Below, in pieces: positions 33,916-43,315 of a DNA stretch of 64,000 bases (positions are counted from its first letter, which is position 1; each line of letters starts with the position of its first letter). The translations under genes and the position numbers were made by a program. Under the pieces are notes generated by a model. That model did not search any database. It was not told where the DNA came from and saw only the letters and a program-made list of their open reading frames with translations. The stretch lies in assembly GCA_934098735.1 (NCBI GenBank), contig CAKOOS010000006.1, forward strand, positions 6,561 to 70,560. Direction: 5' to 3'. Source of the stretch: an uncultured Bacilli bacterium. GTDB lineage: Bacteria > Bacillota_I > Bacilli_A > RF39 > UBA660.

Positions 33916-34690
33916 CTCTACTGATCACTTCCTTTGCTAAATTAGCATAAGCCTCCGTAGCTCTGCTAGTAGGATCATATTCATTTATAGGTTTACCATG
34001 ACTTGGTGCTTCAACTAATCTTACTAATCTAGGAATTATTGTATTAAATACTTTATCTTTAAAATATTTTCTAATTTCTTCAATAACTTCTAATCCAATA
34101 TTAGTTCTTCCATCTAACATAGTTAAAAGTACTCCTTCAATTCTAAGATCTGGATTCATACTTCCTTGAACCATAATTATCGAATTTAAAAGTTGAGTTA
34201 TACCCTCTAGAGCAAAAAACTCACATTGAACAGGAATAATAACTGAATCGCTAGCCACTAAAGCATTCATAGTACCAAGACCAAGTGATGGTTGACAATC
34301 AATAATAATATAATCATAATTATCTTTTATTTCATCTAATTTAAGTTTTAATTGAATATTTTGTTGAAATTCTTTATCTTCAAGCATTTTTTTAACAAAT
34401 TCTACATCTACACCAGCTAAGTTAATTGTAGATGGAATAATACTTAAATTATGAAATTTAGTTTTTTTAATAGCTTTTTTAACTTCACATTTACCAGTAA
34501 TAAGCTCATATACATCATTTTTAAAATCATTTGAGTTAAGACCTAAACCTGTTGTAGCATTACTTTGAGGATCCATATCAATTAATAGGACTCTTTTCCC
34601 CAATTTTCCAAGTGCCGCAGAAAGATTTATACTAGTAGTAGTTTTACCTACTCCTCCTTTTTGATTTACAAGTGATATAATTTTAGCCAT
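33905..34690 (-). CDS. parA: Chromosome partitioning ATPase ParA/Soj
   Basis: ParA/Soj, 261 residues, a Walker-type ATPase that moves ParB-bound origins and in Firmicutes can act on DnaA. The deviant Walker [16 protein letters not shown] starts at residue 8, [13 protein letters not shown] is the A' motif and [12 protein letters not shown] the Walker B region. The start is the ATG at 34690 behind AGAGGTG, not the one three codons upstream. The intergenic region ahead holds an inverted repeat (ATACAA/TTGTAT) that could be an operator. Confidence 0.96.
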   Translation of the reverse strand: MAKIISLVNQKGGVGKTTTSINLSAALGKLGKRVLLIDMDPQSNATTGLGLNSNDFKNDVYELITGKCEVKKAIKKTKFHNLSIIPSTINLAGVDVEFVKKMLEDKEFQQNIQLKLKLDEIKDNYDYIIIDCQPSLGLGTMNALVASDSVIIPVQCEFFALEGITQLLNSIIMVQGSMNPDLRIEGVLLTMLDGRTNIGLEVIEEIRKYFKDKVFNTIIPRLVRLVEAPSHGKPINEYDPTSRATEAYANLAKEVISRDGE

Positions 34691-34776
34691 AACAAGCACC
34701 TCTTCTATACAACTTTCGTACTACTATATTTTAACATACAATTTTGTATAATTAAAATGTTTTTAATAATTTTATA

Positions 34777-34815
34777 AAAAAAAAGATAATTTAGTAATAA
34801 TCTAAATTATCTTTT
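34777..34815 (-). terminator. Terminator of the large surface-protein gene
   Basis: Minus-strand stem of at least ten pairs (GATAATTTAG/CTAAATTATC, extended by A-T pairs) followed by a run of nine T. It begins at the stop codon. Confidence 0.85.
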
Positions 34816-36550
34816 ATATTTCAATTCGGTATGGCTTATCAATAGTTCCAAGACCATCTGCTAACGTTACATCAGCATTTAAGTAAAATGACGGCCTTAC
34901 ACAAGCTTCAGTACTAGTTACAGACTTAGTAAGACTTCCCCCCATTCCAATCATAAATGCAGAGGAACTTGATGTTGTACTTGAGTAAGGCGTTAAAGTC
35001 CACTCTTCATGCCCCATCCACATCCAATTATTTGATCTATAAATTGAATAATCGTCCATGGTTGTTGCCCAAGCACTAGGATCAGCAGCATATCCATAAT
35101 CACTAGCATACATAAGTCCAATTTTAGATTTACCATCTAAAAAATATTCTTTTGAAGCATTAGTAATTTCATTAGTATACATATTTTTTGTTACAACTCT
35201 CCAATCAGTTTGAGCACTTACTTTCCATGTTGTACTAGCAATTTTATTTGTCCATGAACTAGTTAAATAATTAATTAAGTTAGTATTTAAATTAGTAGTA
35301 TTTAATAGCGATGTACTCCAATCTGAAGAAGCTTTTTTATTAGTTTTATAATTCCAGTAATAACTATAATGTCTTTCAGGATTATTTCTTGAACCACTTC
35401 TAAATGATGATGAAAACCCATAGTATTCTCCACCAGTTCCAATATCGGTTCTATTTGAATAATCATATTTAATTAATTTAATTTGATCACCAAATACCCC
35501 AATTATACGATATAAATTCATTTCCGGACAAGTATCAGCGGTTGATCCAAAACAAACAAAGTTTTTAACATTATCTTTGGTTATATATCCATCTTCAACT
35601 GCTTTGTCAAGAGCAGCTCCAAAAGTACTATAAATAGTTCTAGTACTATCATAACGTAATCTATATTCAGGAGTTGACTCATTTGTATCACATAAGTCTC
35701 CTAAATAATTTGCATCGCGACAAGAAAAGTATATAAGATCTGTTTTTGTTCTATCAGTAGAACTAGATGCTATGACACTTTTATATCCAGCATTTTTAGC
35801 CTTATCAGTTAAAACAAAATCAGCACCTGAATAGCGATATGAGTTATCACCAGCCCCATTAGTTAAAGTATTATCATGATAATATAAAGAATTTTGCCCC
35901 TGAATTCCAGTATATTTAGATTTTATAAAATCAGCAAGAACAACTTTATCTGGAGTTTGAACAGATGTAGATAAAATATTAGATTTAATACCTTCACTAT
36001 CAACAGCATAAACTTTTAAACGATATAAAGTGTTTTTTGTTAAGCCAGTAACAGAAACAATGTTATCAGTTGTTTCAGTATAAGTTTGTCCATCATCAAG
36101 ACTATATAAGTATTTTACTATTTCATTTTTACCAGGTGTTGCTGATATAACCATTGTAAAACTATTTGTTAGAGTGTCTTCAGTTGAAACACTATTAAGA
36201 TTAGCAGATAAATATTTATCAAAATATACATAACACTTATCTGTTATTCTAGTATTAACAGAAACAGAATTATCAGAATCGTCCCAAGATAAAGAACTTC
36301 CTCCTTCACAATAAGATAAACTTTTATTAAATTGATAACCTGTAGGCCATTTAGATGATGTAGAAAGTTCGTATTGCCCAGAATCATAAGATTTTTCTAA
36401 ATAAATAGAAATCATGTTATTATAAATATTTTTTTCTGCTTTATTATTTTCATAAACTTTAGACTTATAATAAGTATTATATAATATAGCTATAGTGCTT
36501 ATAATCAAAATAGAAACTATACTTAAAGTAATAATTTTTTTTCTATTCAT
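34814..36550 (-). CDS. Large anchored surface protein with fibronectin-III-like and DUF6273-like regions
   Basis: A 578-residue exported protein. The start is the ATG at 36550 behind AAGGAGG. Residues 5-27 form a signal anchor. A beta-rich region (about 100-200) contains an FN3-like module (SYSLDDGQTYTET-like pattern: YLYSLDDGQTYTETTDN). The remainder holds paired cysteines (FSCRDANYLGDLC, VCFGSTADTCPE) and a C-terminal part with WTLTPYSS, ACVRPSFYLN and GTIDKPYRI, which resembles the DUF6273-type cell-surface modules found in gut Firmicutes. The gene stands alone between terminators. Ligand or role unknown. Confidence 0.6.
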   Translation of the reverse strand: MNRKKIITLSIVSILIISTIAILYNTYYKSKVYENNKAEKNIYNNMISIYLEKSYDSGQYELSTSSKWPTGYQFNKSLSYCEGGSSLSWDDSDNSVSVNTRITDKCYVYFDKYLSANLNSVSTEDTLTNSFTMVISATPGKNEIVKYLYSLDDGQTYTETTDNIVSVTGLTKNTLYRLKVYAVDSEGIKSNILSTSVQTPDKVVLADFIKSKYTGIQGQNSLYYHDNTLTNGAGDNSYRYSGADFVLTDKAKNAGYKSVIASSSTDRTKTDLIYFSCRDANYLGDLCDTNESTPEYRLRYDSTRTIYSTFGAALDKAVEDGYITKDNVKNFVCFGSTADTCPEMNLYRIIGVFGDQIKLIKYDYSNRTDIGTGGEYYGFSSSFRSGSRNNPERHYSYYWNYKTNKKASSDWSTSLLNTTNLNTNLINYLTSSWTNKIASTTWKVSAQTDWRVVTKNMYTNEITNASKEYFLDGKSKIGLMYASDYGYAADPSAWATTMDDYSIYRSNNWMWMGHEEWTLTPYSSTTSSSSAFMIGMGGSLTKSVTSTEACVRPSFYLNADVTLADGLGTIDKPYRIEI

Positions 36551-36618
36551 AATTAATAGCCTCCTTATGATAACATTATAGCATACCAAAGACTAAATGG
36601 CTAATATATTTTTCAATC

Positions 36619-36644
36619 AAAAAACCAAATGTTTACATTTGGTT
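36619..36644 (-). terminator. Terminator with the zinc-ribbon gene stop codon in its loop
   Basis: Minus-strand nine-base stem AACCAAATG/CATTTGGTT with loop TAAA, followed by T residues. The loop TAA is the stop codon of the 63-residue gene. Confidence 0.85.
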
Positions 36645-36824
36645 ATCAATTGTTTTCCATTCAGTTGTACCACATTTAGTACATATCTTCGGAGCTAAAA
36701 CTTTTTTACCCTTAGGTAACTCCATATTCGTATCAATTTTACTACATAAAATGCCACTTTCAGGATCAATATATGCTACCCCAAATTTAGCATCTTTACA
36801 ACAATTACATTCTTCATTTTTCAT
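36633..36824 (-). CDS. Small cysteine-rich, zinc-ribbon-like protein
   Basis: A 63-residue protein, starting at the ATG at 36824 behind AAAGGAGG. It carries CNCC near residue 6, a single central cysteine and KICTKCGTTEW near the end, so one or two zinc sites are plausible. There is no signal or membrane segment. It is transcribed alone between the ribosomal operon terminator and its own terminator. I do not recognise a family, and nothing in the context tells its role. Confidence 0.6.
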   Translation of the reverse strand: MKNEECNCCKDAKFGVAYIDPESGILCSKIDTNMELPKGKKVLAPKICTKCGTTEWKTIDNQM

Positions 36825-36870
36825 AATTTTTCCTCCTTTATTATTATGAAAAATAATAAATAAATTATGC

Positions 36871-36904
36871 AAAAAAAACATAGCAACATTCGTTACTATG
36901 TTTT
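36871..36904 (-). terminator. Terminator of the ribosomal protein operon
   Basis: Minus-strand stem CATAGTAAC/GTTGCTATG (one G-U pair) with loop GAAT, flanked by A and T runs, just after the rplQ stop. Confidence 0.88.
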
Positions 36905-36907
36905 AAA

Positions 36908-37249
36908 TTAAACTAATTCTAGTCTAACTTCTAAAGCATCGTCTCCACGACGTTCATTAAGTTTTATAATTCTTGTATATCCGCCATTTCTAGTTTCATA
37001 AGTTTTAGCTAGTTCATTAAATACTTTTGCTACAACTTCTTTATCATTATGTAAGAAAGCTAAAGCTTTTCTACGAGCTACTAATGAACCATCTTTACCA
37101 TAAGTAATCATTTTATCAACAAATTTTCTTACTTCTTTAGCTCTTGCTTCAGTAGTAACAACATATCCATACATAATTACGTCTTTAGTAAGTCCAGCTA
37201 AAATACTTCTTCTAATTCTAGTTTCTCTTCCTAATTTTCTATATTTCAT
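36908..37249 (-). CDS. rplQ: 50S ribosomal protein L17
   Basis: L17 of 113 residues, lining the polypeptide exit side of the 50S subunit. The start MKYRKLGRETRIRRSILAGL and the ending GGYTRIIKLNERRGDDALEV are diagnostic. Last gene of the S10-spc-alpha operon, directly following rpoA and closed by a strong terminator. Length is typical and the frame is intact. Confidence 0.97.
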   Translation of the reverse strand: MKYRKLGRETRIRRSILAGLTKDVIMYGYVVTTEARAKEVRKFVDKMITYGKDGSLVARRKALAFLHNDKEVVAKVFNELAKTYETRNGGYTRIIKLNERRGDDALEVRLELV

Positions 37250-37252
37250 ATT

Positions 37253-38197
37253 CTACTCCTTAAATGATAGTCCTAATTCATCAACCTTATCAAGTACTTC
37301 TTTTAAAGATTTCTTTCCTAAGTTTCTGATCTTAGTAACTTCTACTTCTTTTTTGTTAACTAAATCTTGAACGGTATGAATACCAGCTCTTTTCAAACAA
37401 TTATAAGCTCTCACTGAAAATTCAACTTCTTCAATTGGAGTTTCTAATGTTTTAGTCATATTATCAATTTTCTTTTCTTGCATAATACCTGCAATATTAC
37501 TAATTGAATTTAAATCAGCTATAATATTAAAATGTTCAATTAATATTTTTGCTCCAAGAGCCATAGCTTCTTCTGGAGTCATACTACCATTCGTAGTAAT
37601 TTCCATAACTAGTTTATCATAAGATTCATCTTGTCCAACACGAGTATCAAGTACTTCATATTTTACAACTTCAATTGGTGAATAATTAGAATCAATAGCT
37701 ATAACGCCTGCAATATTTTCAGTTAGTTTTGCTTTATTTACAGAACTTGGTGCATAACCACGTCCATTATTAACAGTCATCTCAATATTAATTTTTCCAC
37801 CACTTACCAAATTACAAATAACTAAATCAGGATTCATAATTTCAATATCAGCATCTTTTTCAATATCTGAAGCAAGAACAGGGCCTTCAACAGATTTAGT
37901 AAGTCTAATAACTTTTTCACCATTTGAATGATTTTTAACAACTAAATTTTTAATATTTAATACAATTGTTGTAACATCTTCGACAACTCCTTCAATTTTT
38001 TGAAATTCATGTAAAACTCCATCAATTCTAATTGAAGTAACAGCACTTCCAGGTAAACTTGATAGAAGAACTCTACGCATAGCATTACCAATTGTAGTAC
38101 CAAAACCTCTTTCTAAAGGTTCTAATTCAAATTTAGCATAATGATTGCTTTCTTGATATTCTGTAATTTTATAGTCAGGTTTTTCAAATTTTATCAT
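37253..38197 (-). CDS. rpoA: DNA-directed RNA polymerase alpha subunit
   Basis: Alpha subunit of RNA polymerase, 314 residues. The N-terminal dimerisation domain is recognised by LEPLERGFGTTIGNAMRRVL and SSLPGSAVTSIRIDGVLHEF, the C-terminal DNA/activator-binding domain by the helix-hairpin-helix region VTKIRNLGKKSLKEVLDKV. Placed between rpsK and rplQ as in nearly all bacteria, so it is made with ribosomal proteins. Confidence 0.98.
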   Translation of the reverse strand: MIKFEKPDYKITEYQESNHYAKFELEPLERGFGTTIGNAMRRVLLSSLPGSAVTSIRIDGVLHEFQKIEGVVEDVTTIVLNIKNLVVKNHSNGEKVIRLTKSVEGPVLASDIEKDADIEIMNPDLVICNLVSGGKINIEMTVNNGRGYAPSSVNKAKLTENIAGVIAIDSNYSPIEVVKYEVLDTRVGQDESYDKLVMEITTNGSMTPEEAMALGAKILIEHFNIIADLNSISNIAGIMQEKKIDNMTKTLETPIEEVEFSVRAYNCLKRAGIHTVQDLVNKKEVEVTKIRNLGKKSLKEVLDKVDELGLSFKE

Positions 38198-38215
38198 GAT
38201 TACGTTCCTTTCTAA

Positions 38216-38599
38216 TTAGTTTCTTGGTCTTTTTGGTGGACGACATCCGTTGTGAGGAATTGGTGTTTCATCAGTTATACTTGTAATTTCTAATCCTGCA
38301 GTTTGTAAAGAACGAATTGCATTTTCTCTTCCAGGTCCAAGGCCTTTAACAAATACATCTACTTTAGTAACTCCAGCTTCAACAGCAGCAGCAGCAGCAG
38401 CTTCACTAGTAAGTCCAGCAGCAAATGGAGTTTTCTTTTTACTTCCTTTATATCCTATTCTACCAGCTGATGACCAACTAATAGCATTTCCATCTTTATC
38501 ACTTATTGTAACAATAGTATTGTTATAAGTTGAATGAATATGTGCAACAGCTTCAGGAATATTTTTCTTTACTTTTCTTTTTCTTCTATTATATGCCAT
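38216..38599 (-). CDS. rpsK: 30S ribosomal protein S11
   Basis: S11 of 127 residues, on the 30S platform beside the Shine-Dalgarno helix. [20 protein letters not shown] and [17 protein letters not shown] are diagnostic. The C-terminal [14 protein letters not shown] is the conserved tail with the asparagine that becomes isoaspartate in other bacteria. Between rpsM and rpoA. Confidence 0.97.
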   Translation of the reverse strand: MAYNRRKRKVKKNIPEAVAHIHSTYNNTIVTISDKDGNAISWSSAGRIGYKGSKKKTPFAAGLTSEAAAAAAVEAGVTKVDVFVKGLGPGRENAIRSLQTAGLEITSITDETPIPHNGCRPPKRPRN

Positions 38600-38609
38600 T
38601 CTTATCCTC

Positions 38610-38984
38610 CTACTTTCCTACTTTTTTCTTATTAGCAACAACTTTTCCTCTACCTTTACGAGTCTTAGCATTTCTACTAGTTCTTTGTCCTCTTACGGGT
38701 AAGCCTTTTTTGTGTCTAATACCTTCGTAACAATTAATTTCCATTTTATTTTTAATGCTCATTTGAACATCACGTCTTAAATCACCTTCAACAGTATATT
38801 TATCGATTTCTTTACGTAACTTAGCAATTTCATCTTCTGTTAAATCTTTAATTTTTTTAGTTGGATCAACATTTGTAGCTTCACATATTGTAAGTGCTAA
38901 ACTTCTACCAATACCATAAATTGCTGTAAGTCCAATACAAGTATGTTTTTCTCCTGGTAATTCAATATTTTTAATTCTTGCCAT
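38610..38984 (-). CDS. rpsM: 30S ribosomal protein S13
   Basis: S13 of 124 residues in the 30S head, contacting P-site tRNA and L5. The start [19 protein letters not shown] followed by YGIGRS and the tail [17 protein letters not shown] are diagnostic. Preceded by rpmJ with a 12-base gap, and followed by rpsK. Confidence 0.97.
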   Translation of the reverse strand: MARIKNIELPGEKHTCIGLTAIYGIGRSLALTICEATNVDPTKKIKDLTEDEIAKLRKEIDKYTVEGDLRRDVQMSIKNKMEINCYEGIRHKKGLPVRGQRTSRNAKTRKGRGKVVANKKKVGK

Positions 38985-38995
38985 TTATATCCTCC

Positions 38996-39109
38996 TTAAC
39001 CTTGTACTTGTTTATGTTTAGGATTTTCACATATAACCCTAACTTTTCCTTTTCTTCTTATAATTTTACATTTTTTACAAATTTTCTTTACTGATGGTCT
39101 AACTTTCAT
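38996..39109 (-). CDS. rpmJ: 50S ribosomal protein L36, zinc-binding form
   Basis: L36 of 37 residues, read directly: [17 protein letters not shown] and then [13 protein letters not shown]. Cys11, Cys14, Cys27 and His32 form the usual zinc site, so this is the C+ form. It lies between infA and rpsM, its standard place. Confidence 0.97.
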   Translation of the reverse strand: MKVRPSVKKICKKCKIIRRKGKVRVICENPKHKQVQG

Positions 39110-39120
39110 AATTTCACTCC

Positions 39121-39339
39121 TTATCTATTATTCCATTTTATAATCCCACGTGTTAAATCGTAAGGTGAAAGTTCCACTGTAACTTTATCACCTGGTAAAA
39201 TACGAATCATATGCATACGCATTTTACCAGAAACGTAGGCCTTTACAGTGTGTCCATTATTTAGTTCTACTAGATAATCACTACCCTTTAGAACTTCAAT
39301 AACTTTTCCTTCAACTTCTATCTTATCTTTTTTTCCCAT
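39121..39339 (-). CDS. infA: Translation initiation factor IF-1
   Basis: IF-1 of 72 residues, an OB-fold protein that occupies the ribosomal A site during initiation. [16 protein letters not shown] and [20 protein letters not shown] and the ending [10 protein letters not shown] are diagnostic. It lies two bases after map, and rpmJ follows, the usual order of this operon in Firmicutes. Confidence 0.97.
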   Translation of the reverse strand: MGKKDKIEVEGKVIEVLKGSDYLVELNNGHTVKAYVSGKMRMHMIRILPGDKVTVELSPYDLTRGIIKWNNR

Positions 39340-39341
39340 AT

Positions 39342-40085
39342 TTAGTCTCCTGTTAATATTTCATATCCATCTTTTGTAACTAATACTGTATTTTCATAGT
39401 GAGCAGATGGTTTTCCATCCCAAGTTTTGACTGTCCAGTCATCATCACAAAGATAAACTTTTTTAGTTCCTAAATTAAGCATAGGTTCTATAGCAATAGT
39501 CATACCAGCTTTCAACTTAACCATTGAATTATCGTCAAAATTAGGTATATCTGGTTCTTCATGCATATCAGTTCCAATACCATGGCCAACAAGCTCTTCA
39601 ACAACACTTAATCCATGGTCATGAGCATACTTTTCAATAGCCCTACTTATATCTCGAACTCTTGCACCTTCTTTTACTTCTTTTACGCCTGCATAAAAAG
39701 CATTTTTTGTATTTTCAACTAAATCAGATACTTCTTTATCTACTTCTCCAATTATATAAGTTCTAGTAGCATCAGCATGATATCCTTTATAACTTAATAC
39801 TAAGTCAATTGAAACAATATCACCATCTTTTAATACTCTTTTTCCTGGTATTCCATGAACGACTTCATCATTTACAGAAATACAAGCAGTTGCTGGATAC
39901 CCTTCATAACCTAAGCAGGATGGAACACAATTATTTTTAATTATAAAATCATGAATAATTGAATCAAGTTTTTGAGTTGTTATTCCAGGTTTCACATAAG
40001 ACCCAATCATTTTAAAAGTAGCCATTAAATATTTTCCAGCTTCTTTCATTAGTTGAATTTCTCTATCACTTTTAATACTAATCAT
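39342..40085 (-). CDS. map: Type I methionine aminopeptidase
   Basis: Removes the initiator methionine from new proteins. The 247-residue enzyme has the five metal ligands: the aspartates of [19 protein letters not shown], His in [13 protein letters not shown], and glutamates in IEPMLN and HYENTVLV. I start at [13 protein letters not shown], where ATG overlaps the adk stop, rather than at an upstream start inside adk. Located between adk and infA. Confidence 0.97.
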   Translation of the reverse strand: MISIKSDREIQLMKEAGKYLMATFKMIGSYVKPGITTQKLDSIIHDFIIKNNCVPSCLGYEGYPATACISVNDEVVHGIPGKRVLKDGDIVSIDLVLSYKGYHADATRTYIIGEVDKEVSDLVENTKNAFYAGVKEVKEGARVRDISRAIEKYAHDHGLSVVEELVGHGIGTDMHEEPDIPNFDDNSMVKLKAGMTIAIEPMLNLGTKKVYLCDDDWTVKTWDGKPSAHYENTVLVTKDGYEILTGD

Positions 40086-40716
40086 TAGCAACTTCCACGA
40101 TATCTTCAAAAATATCTTCTACATTTCTATTAACATCTACTTTATGAAGCTTATTTTTTTTACCATAATAATCTAACAATGGTTTAGTATTCTTAATAAA
40201 TGATTCAAATCTTACTTTAAATGATTCTTCATTATCATCATTTCTTTTAGTAAGTTTAGAACCACACTTATCACAAATACCTTCAATTTTAGGTTTTAAA
40301 CTGTCCACATTTAGATTATAAGACTTTCCACATTTACATGTAAGTCTACCTAATATTCTATTTATGGCTTCTAGCTCATCTAAATCTAAATATATAACTT
40401 CGTAATTATCATTGTCAATTATTTTATCTAAAGCTTCAGCTTGATTAAGAGTTCTAGGAAAACCATCCAATATAAATGGTTTTCCATCTAATTTAGCAAG
40501 TTCATCACTAATTATTTTAATCATGATATCGTCACTAACTAAATCTCCCTTATCAATAATATTTTTAACTTGTAACCCAATATCAGTTTTAGCATCAATA
40601 GCATTTCTTAACATATCACCAGTAGATAAGTGATTATAAGAATATTCTTCTTTTAACTTGTGACTATGAGTTCCTTTTCCCGCTGCGGGAGGAGCTATAA
40701 ATATTATATTTTTCAT
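40078..40716 (-). CDS. adk: Adenylate kinase, zinc-LID form with variant P-loop
   Basis: Converts AMP and ATP to two ADP. At 212 residues it is the long form, with a four-cysteine LID (CKCGKSY ... CDKCGSKL near 125-155) that binds zinc as in Gram-positive enzymes. The P-loop reads APPAAGKGTHS where the family has GPPGAGKGTQA: two glycines are alanine and Gln is His, although the catalytic Lys is kept. FILDGFPRTLNQAEALD is canonical. It abuts secY and overlaps map, the standard neighbourhood. Confidence 0.93.
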   Translation of the reverse strand: MKNIIFIAPPAAGKGTHSHKLKEEYSYNHLSTGDMLRNAIDAKTDIGLQVKNIIDKGDLVSDDIMIKIISDELAKLDGKPFILDGFPRTLNQAEALDKIIDNDNYEVIYLDLDELEAINRILGRLTCKCGKSYNLNVDSLKPKIEGICDKCGSKLTKRNDDNEESFKVRFESFIKNTKPLLDYYGKKNKLHKVDVNRNVEDIFEDIVEVAND

Positions 40717-41982
40717 TTATCTTAATCTCTTTCTTTTAGCCGAATAGCTACGGCTTATTAAACTACTTTCCATTTGTTTATAAGTTTCAATAGCAACACC
40801 AACAACAATTAGCATTCCAGTTCCTCCAATAGTAACTTGACTAGACAAGTTAAATATTGAAGAGAATATAATTGGAATAGATGCTAATATGATTAGGAAG
40901 AAACTACCAACTAAAGTAAGTTTTCCCATTGAATTACTTATATAACTACTTGTGTCATTTCCAGGTCTTATACCAGGAATATATCCACCACGTTCATTTA
41001 AATTCTTACTCATTTCTTCAGGATTCATAACCATAAATGTATAGAAATAACCAAATAATATAATAAGAACAATATAAATAACAAAACCAGTTGGAGTTGT
41101 ATAAACTATATATTTATTTACAAAATCTATTGCTTTTTGATTACCAATTAAAGCCACAATTGTTGCTGGTATAGTAGTAAATACTGATGCAATAATAACA
41201 GGCATAACTCCTGCAGAGTTTATTTTTATTGGTAAAAAACTTTGTTGAGCACCATAAGCACTCGTAGATTTGTTAGCATATTGAATTGGTATTCTTCTTT
41301 CTGCAAGTTGAATCCATATAATGCCAATTATAATTAGTAAATAAATTAATATAAACAAACTAAAGAATAATATACCTAATCCAGTAGCATACGTACCAGA
41401 TGTAATAAAGCCATTATAAGCTCCAGTAAATATGCCAGGCATACTTAGAATTATACCAGCCATAATTATCATTGATTGACCATTACCAATTCCTTTATTA
41501 GTTATTTGATCTCCCATCCATAAACAGAAGGAAGTACCTGCAGTCATAACTAATGCAGTTTTTAATTGAGTAAATGTATCAACACCATTCATATAAAATA
41601 CGCATAATACATAGGCTTGTAAAAATCCTATAATAATACCTAAATATCTATTAATTTTATTTATTTTTTGGCGTCCAACATATCCTTGATCTTTTAAATC
41701 TTTAAAATAAGGAATAATATCCATTTGCAAAAGTTGAGTAATAATTGATGCAGTGATATAAGGAGATACACCTAATCCGAAGATAGAGAAACTTCTAAGT
41801 CCTCCACCACTCATAATGTTAAATATCTCTAAAAAACCTAATTCATCATAAACAACAGATGCCCATGGAATGGTAACAGATGTTCCCAAACAAAATATTC
41901 CTAAACAAAATAATGTAAAATAAATTCTTTTTCGTAAATCTTTATTAGATTTATTAAATAGTTGGGAAAATCCGCGAAACAT
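40717..41982 (-). CDS. secY: Protein translocase subunit SecY
   Basis: The channel subunit of the SecYEG translocon, 421 residues with ten hydrophobic segments. ISPYITASIITQLLQMDIIP-type helix 2 is seen (GVSPYITASIITQLLQ), and the cytoplasmic loop GNDTSSYI and C-terminal tail SRSYSAKRKRLR contact SecA and ribosomes. It follows rplO and abuts adk without a gap. Confidence 0.97.
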   Translation of the reverse strand: MFRGFSQLFNKSNKDLRKRIYFTLFCLGIFCLGTSVTIPWASVVYDELGFLEIFNIMSGGGLRSFSIFGLGVSPYITASIITQLLQMDIIPYFKDLKDQGYVGRQKINKINRYLGIIIGFLQAYVLCVFYMNGVDTFTQLKTALVMTAGTSFCLWMGDQITNKGIGNGQSMIIMAGIILSMPGIFTGAYNGFITSGTYATGLGILFFSLFILIYLLIIIGIIWIQLAERRIPIQYANKSTSAYGAQQSFLPIKINSAGVMPVIIASVFTTIPATIVALIGNQKAIDFVNKYIVYTTPTGFVIYIVLIILFGYFYTFMVMNPEEMSKNLNERGGYIPGIRPGNDTSSYISNSMGKLTLVGSFFLIILASIPIIFSSIFNLSSQVTIGGTGMLIVVGVAIETYKQMESSLISRSYSAKRKRLR

Positions 41983-42426
41983 CTAAATCACCTCAGCTTT
42001 GCCGCCTGCATTTTCAATTTTTGTTACAGCTTGTGTAGAAAATCTACTAGCCTTTACAGTAAGCTTTTTAGTAAGTTCACCATACGCTAATACTTTAACA
42101 CCACTAAGTTGTTTCTTAATTATTTTTCTTTCTTTAAGTATTTCTGGAGTTACAACATCACCATCATTAAAGAATTTTTCTAAATCATTTAAATTAATAA
42201 CAGCATATTTTGTTTCAAATTGTTTGTTATTAAATCCTCTGATTGGAATTCTTCTATAAAGTGGAGTTTGACCACCTTGGAACCAAGGCTTAATTGATGC
42301 ACCACTTCTAGATTTTTGACCATTTTCTCCACGTGTTGCAGTTTTACCCATTCCAGATCCTGGACCTCTACCAACACGTTTAATACTTTTCATTTCTTTA
42401 GTTTTTGGTAAATTTTCTAATCTCAT
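41983..42426 (-). CDS. rplO: 50S ribosomal protein L15
   Basis: L15 of 147 residues. The start [20 protein letters not shown] is preceded by TGAGGAA, so I place it at 42426, one base after the rpsE stop. [20 protein letters not shown] and [13 protein letters not shown] are diagnostic. The gene normally lying between rpsE and rplO, rpmD, is absent. Confidence 0.97.
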   Translation of the reverse strand: MRLENLPKTKEMKSIKRVGRGPGSGMGKTATRGENGQKSRSGASIKPWFQGGQTPLYRRIPIRGFNNKQFETKYAVINLNDLEKFFNDGDVVTPEILKERKIIKKQLSGVKVLAYGELTKKLTVKASRFSTQAVTKIENAGGKAEVI

Positions 42427-42427
42427 T

Positions 42428-42934
42428 TTATAATTCCTCAACTTTCTTTCCACGAAGTTCAGCAATGTGTTCTGGAGTTCTTTGACTCTTAAGTGCTTCT
42501 AAAGTTGCTTTAGCAACATTTACTTGAGTATTAGCTCCAAGAGATTTTGCAACTATATCTTTTACACCAGCTAATTCCAAAACAGCACGAGCAGCACCAC
42601 CAGCGATGATTCCACGTCCTTCTTTAGCAGGTTTTACAAGAACAACAGCTCTTCCTACTTTAGCAGTAGCTTCATGAGGAATGGTTCTTCCTTCACTAAG
42701 AGCAATTTTGCAAACATTTTTATTAGCAGCTTGTAAAGCTTTTTTGATAGCTTCTGGAACTTCATTTGCTTTTCCACTACCAATACCTACTAAGCCTTTA
42801 CGATTTCCAACTGCAACAGTAGCAGAGAAACGGAAATGTCTACCACCTTGAGTAACTTTAGTAACTCTAGTTATAGCAATTACTTTTTCTTCTAATAAAT
42901 TTTTCTTTTCAGTTTTTTGATTATTATTTCTCAT
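42428..42934 (-). CDS. rpsE: 30S ribosomal protein S5
   Basis: S5 of 168 residues, part of the mRNA-entry helicase and decoding fidelity site. [21 protein letters not shown] and [20 protein letters not shown] are the family's double-stranded RNA-binding and loop motifs. Directly followed by rplO with no room for rpmD. Confidence 0.97.
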   Translation of the reverse strand: MRNNNQKTEKKNLLEEKVIAITRVTKVTQGGRHFRFSATVAVGNRKGLVGIGSGKANEVPEAIKKALQAANKNVCKIALSEGRTIPHEATAKVGRAVVLVKPAKEGRGIIAGGAARAVLELAGVKDIVAKSLGANTQVNVAKATLEALKSQRTPEHIAELRGKKVEEL

Positions 42935-42944
42935 GCTACCCTCC

Positions 42945-43301
42945 TTAAAATTCTAGTCCAGCTTCTCTTGCTGCATCAGCAAGTGCTTCAACTCTACCAT
43001 GATATTGATAACCACCACGGTCAAATACTACAGTTTTAATTTTTAATTTTAAACATTTTTCAGCAATATCTTTTCCAACAGCTTTTGCTGCTTCAATATT
43101 ACCACCATTTTTAAGTTTTAATTCTAAATTAGAAGAACTAGCTAGGGTAGTTTTATTTACATCATCAATAACTTGAGCATAAATACCTTTGTTAGATCTA
43201 AAAACATTTAATCTTGGGCATTCCTTAGTACCACTAATAGTTTTACGTACTCTTTCATGACGTCTAATACGAGCTTTATTATTTGCTTCTTTTTTAATCA
43301 T
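42945..43301 (-). CDS. rplR: 50S ribosomal protein L18
   Basis: L18 of 118 residues, which binds 5S rRNA with L5. [37 protein letters not shown] and the ending [17 protein letters not shown] are diagnostic. Between rplF and rpsE. Confidence 0.97.
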   Translation of the reverse strand: MIKKEANNKARIRRHERVRKTISGTKECPRLNVFRSNKGIYAQVIDDVNKTTLASSSNLELKLKNGGNIEAAKAVGKDIAEKCLKLKIKTVVFDRGGYQYHGRVEALADAAREAGLEF

Positions 43302-43315
43302 ATTTTAACTCCTCC

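Noticed and set aside
34730..34750. parS site near parAB
   Set aside because: The inverted repeat ATACAA/TTGTAT does not resemble the parS consensus; it is at most an operator-like repeat.
38530..38730. Plus-strand frames across the ribosomal operon (also near 41999, 45935, 47817)
   Set aside because: They are antisense shadows of conserved ribosomal genes, lack ribosome sites and have low-complexity hydrophobic translations.
42426..42430. Hidden rpmD between rpsE and rplO in another frame
   Set aside because: The genes are one base apart, and no L30-like sequence appears in the overlapping frames.
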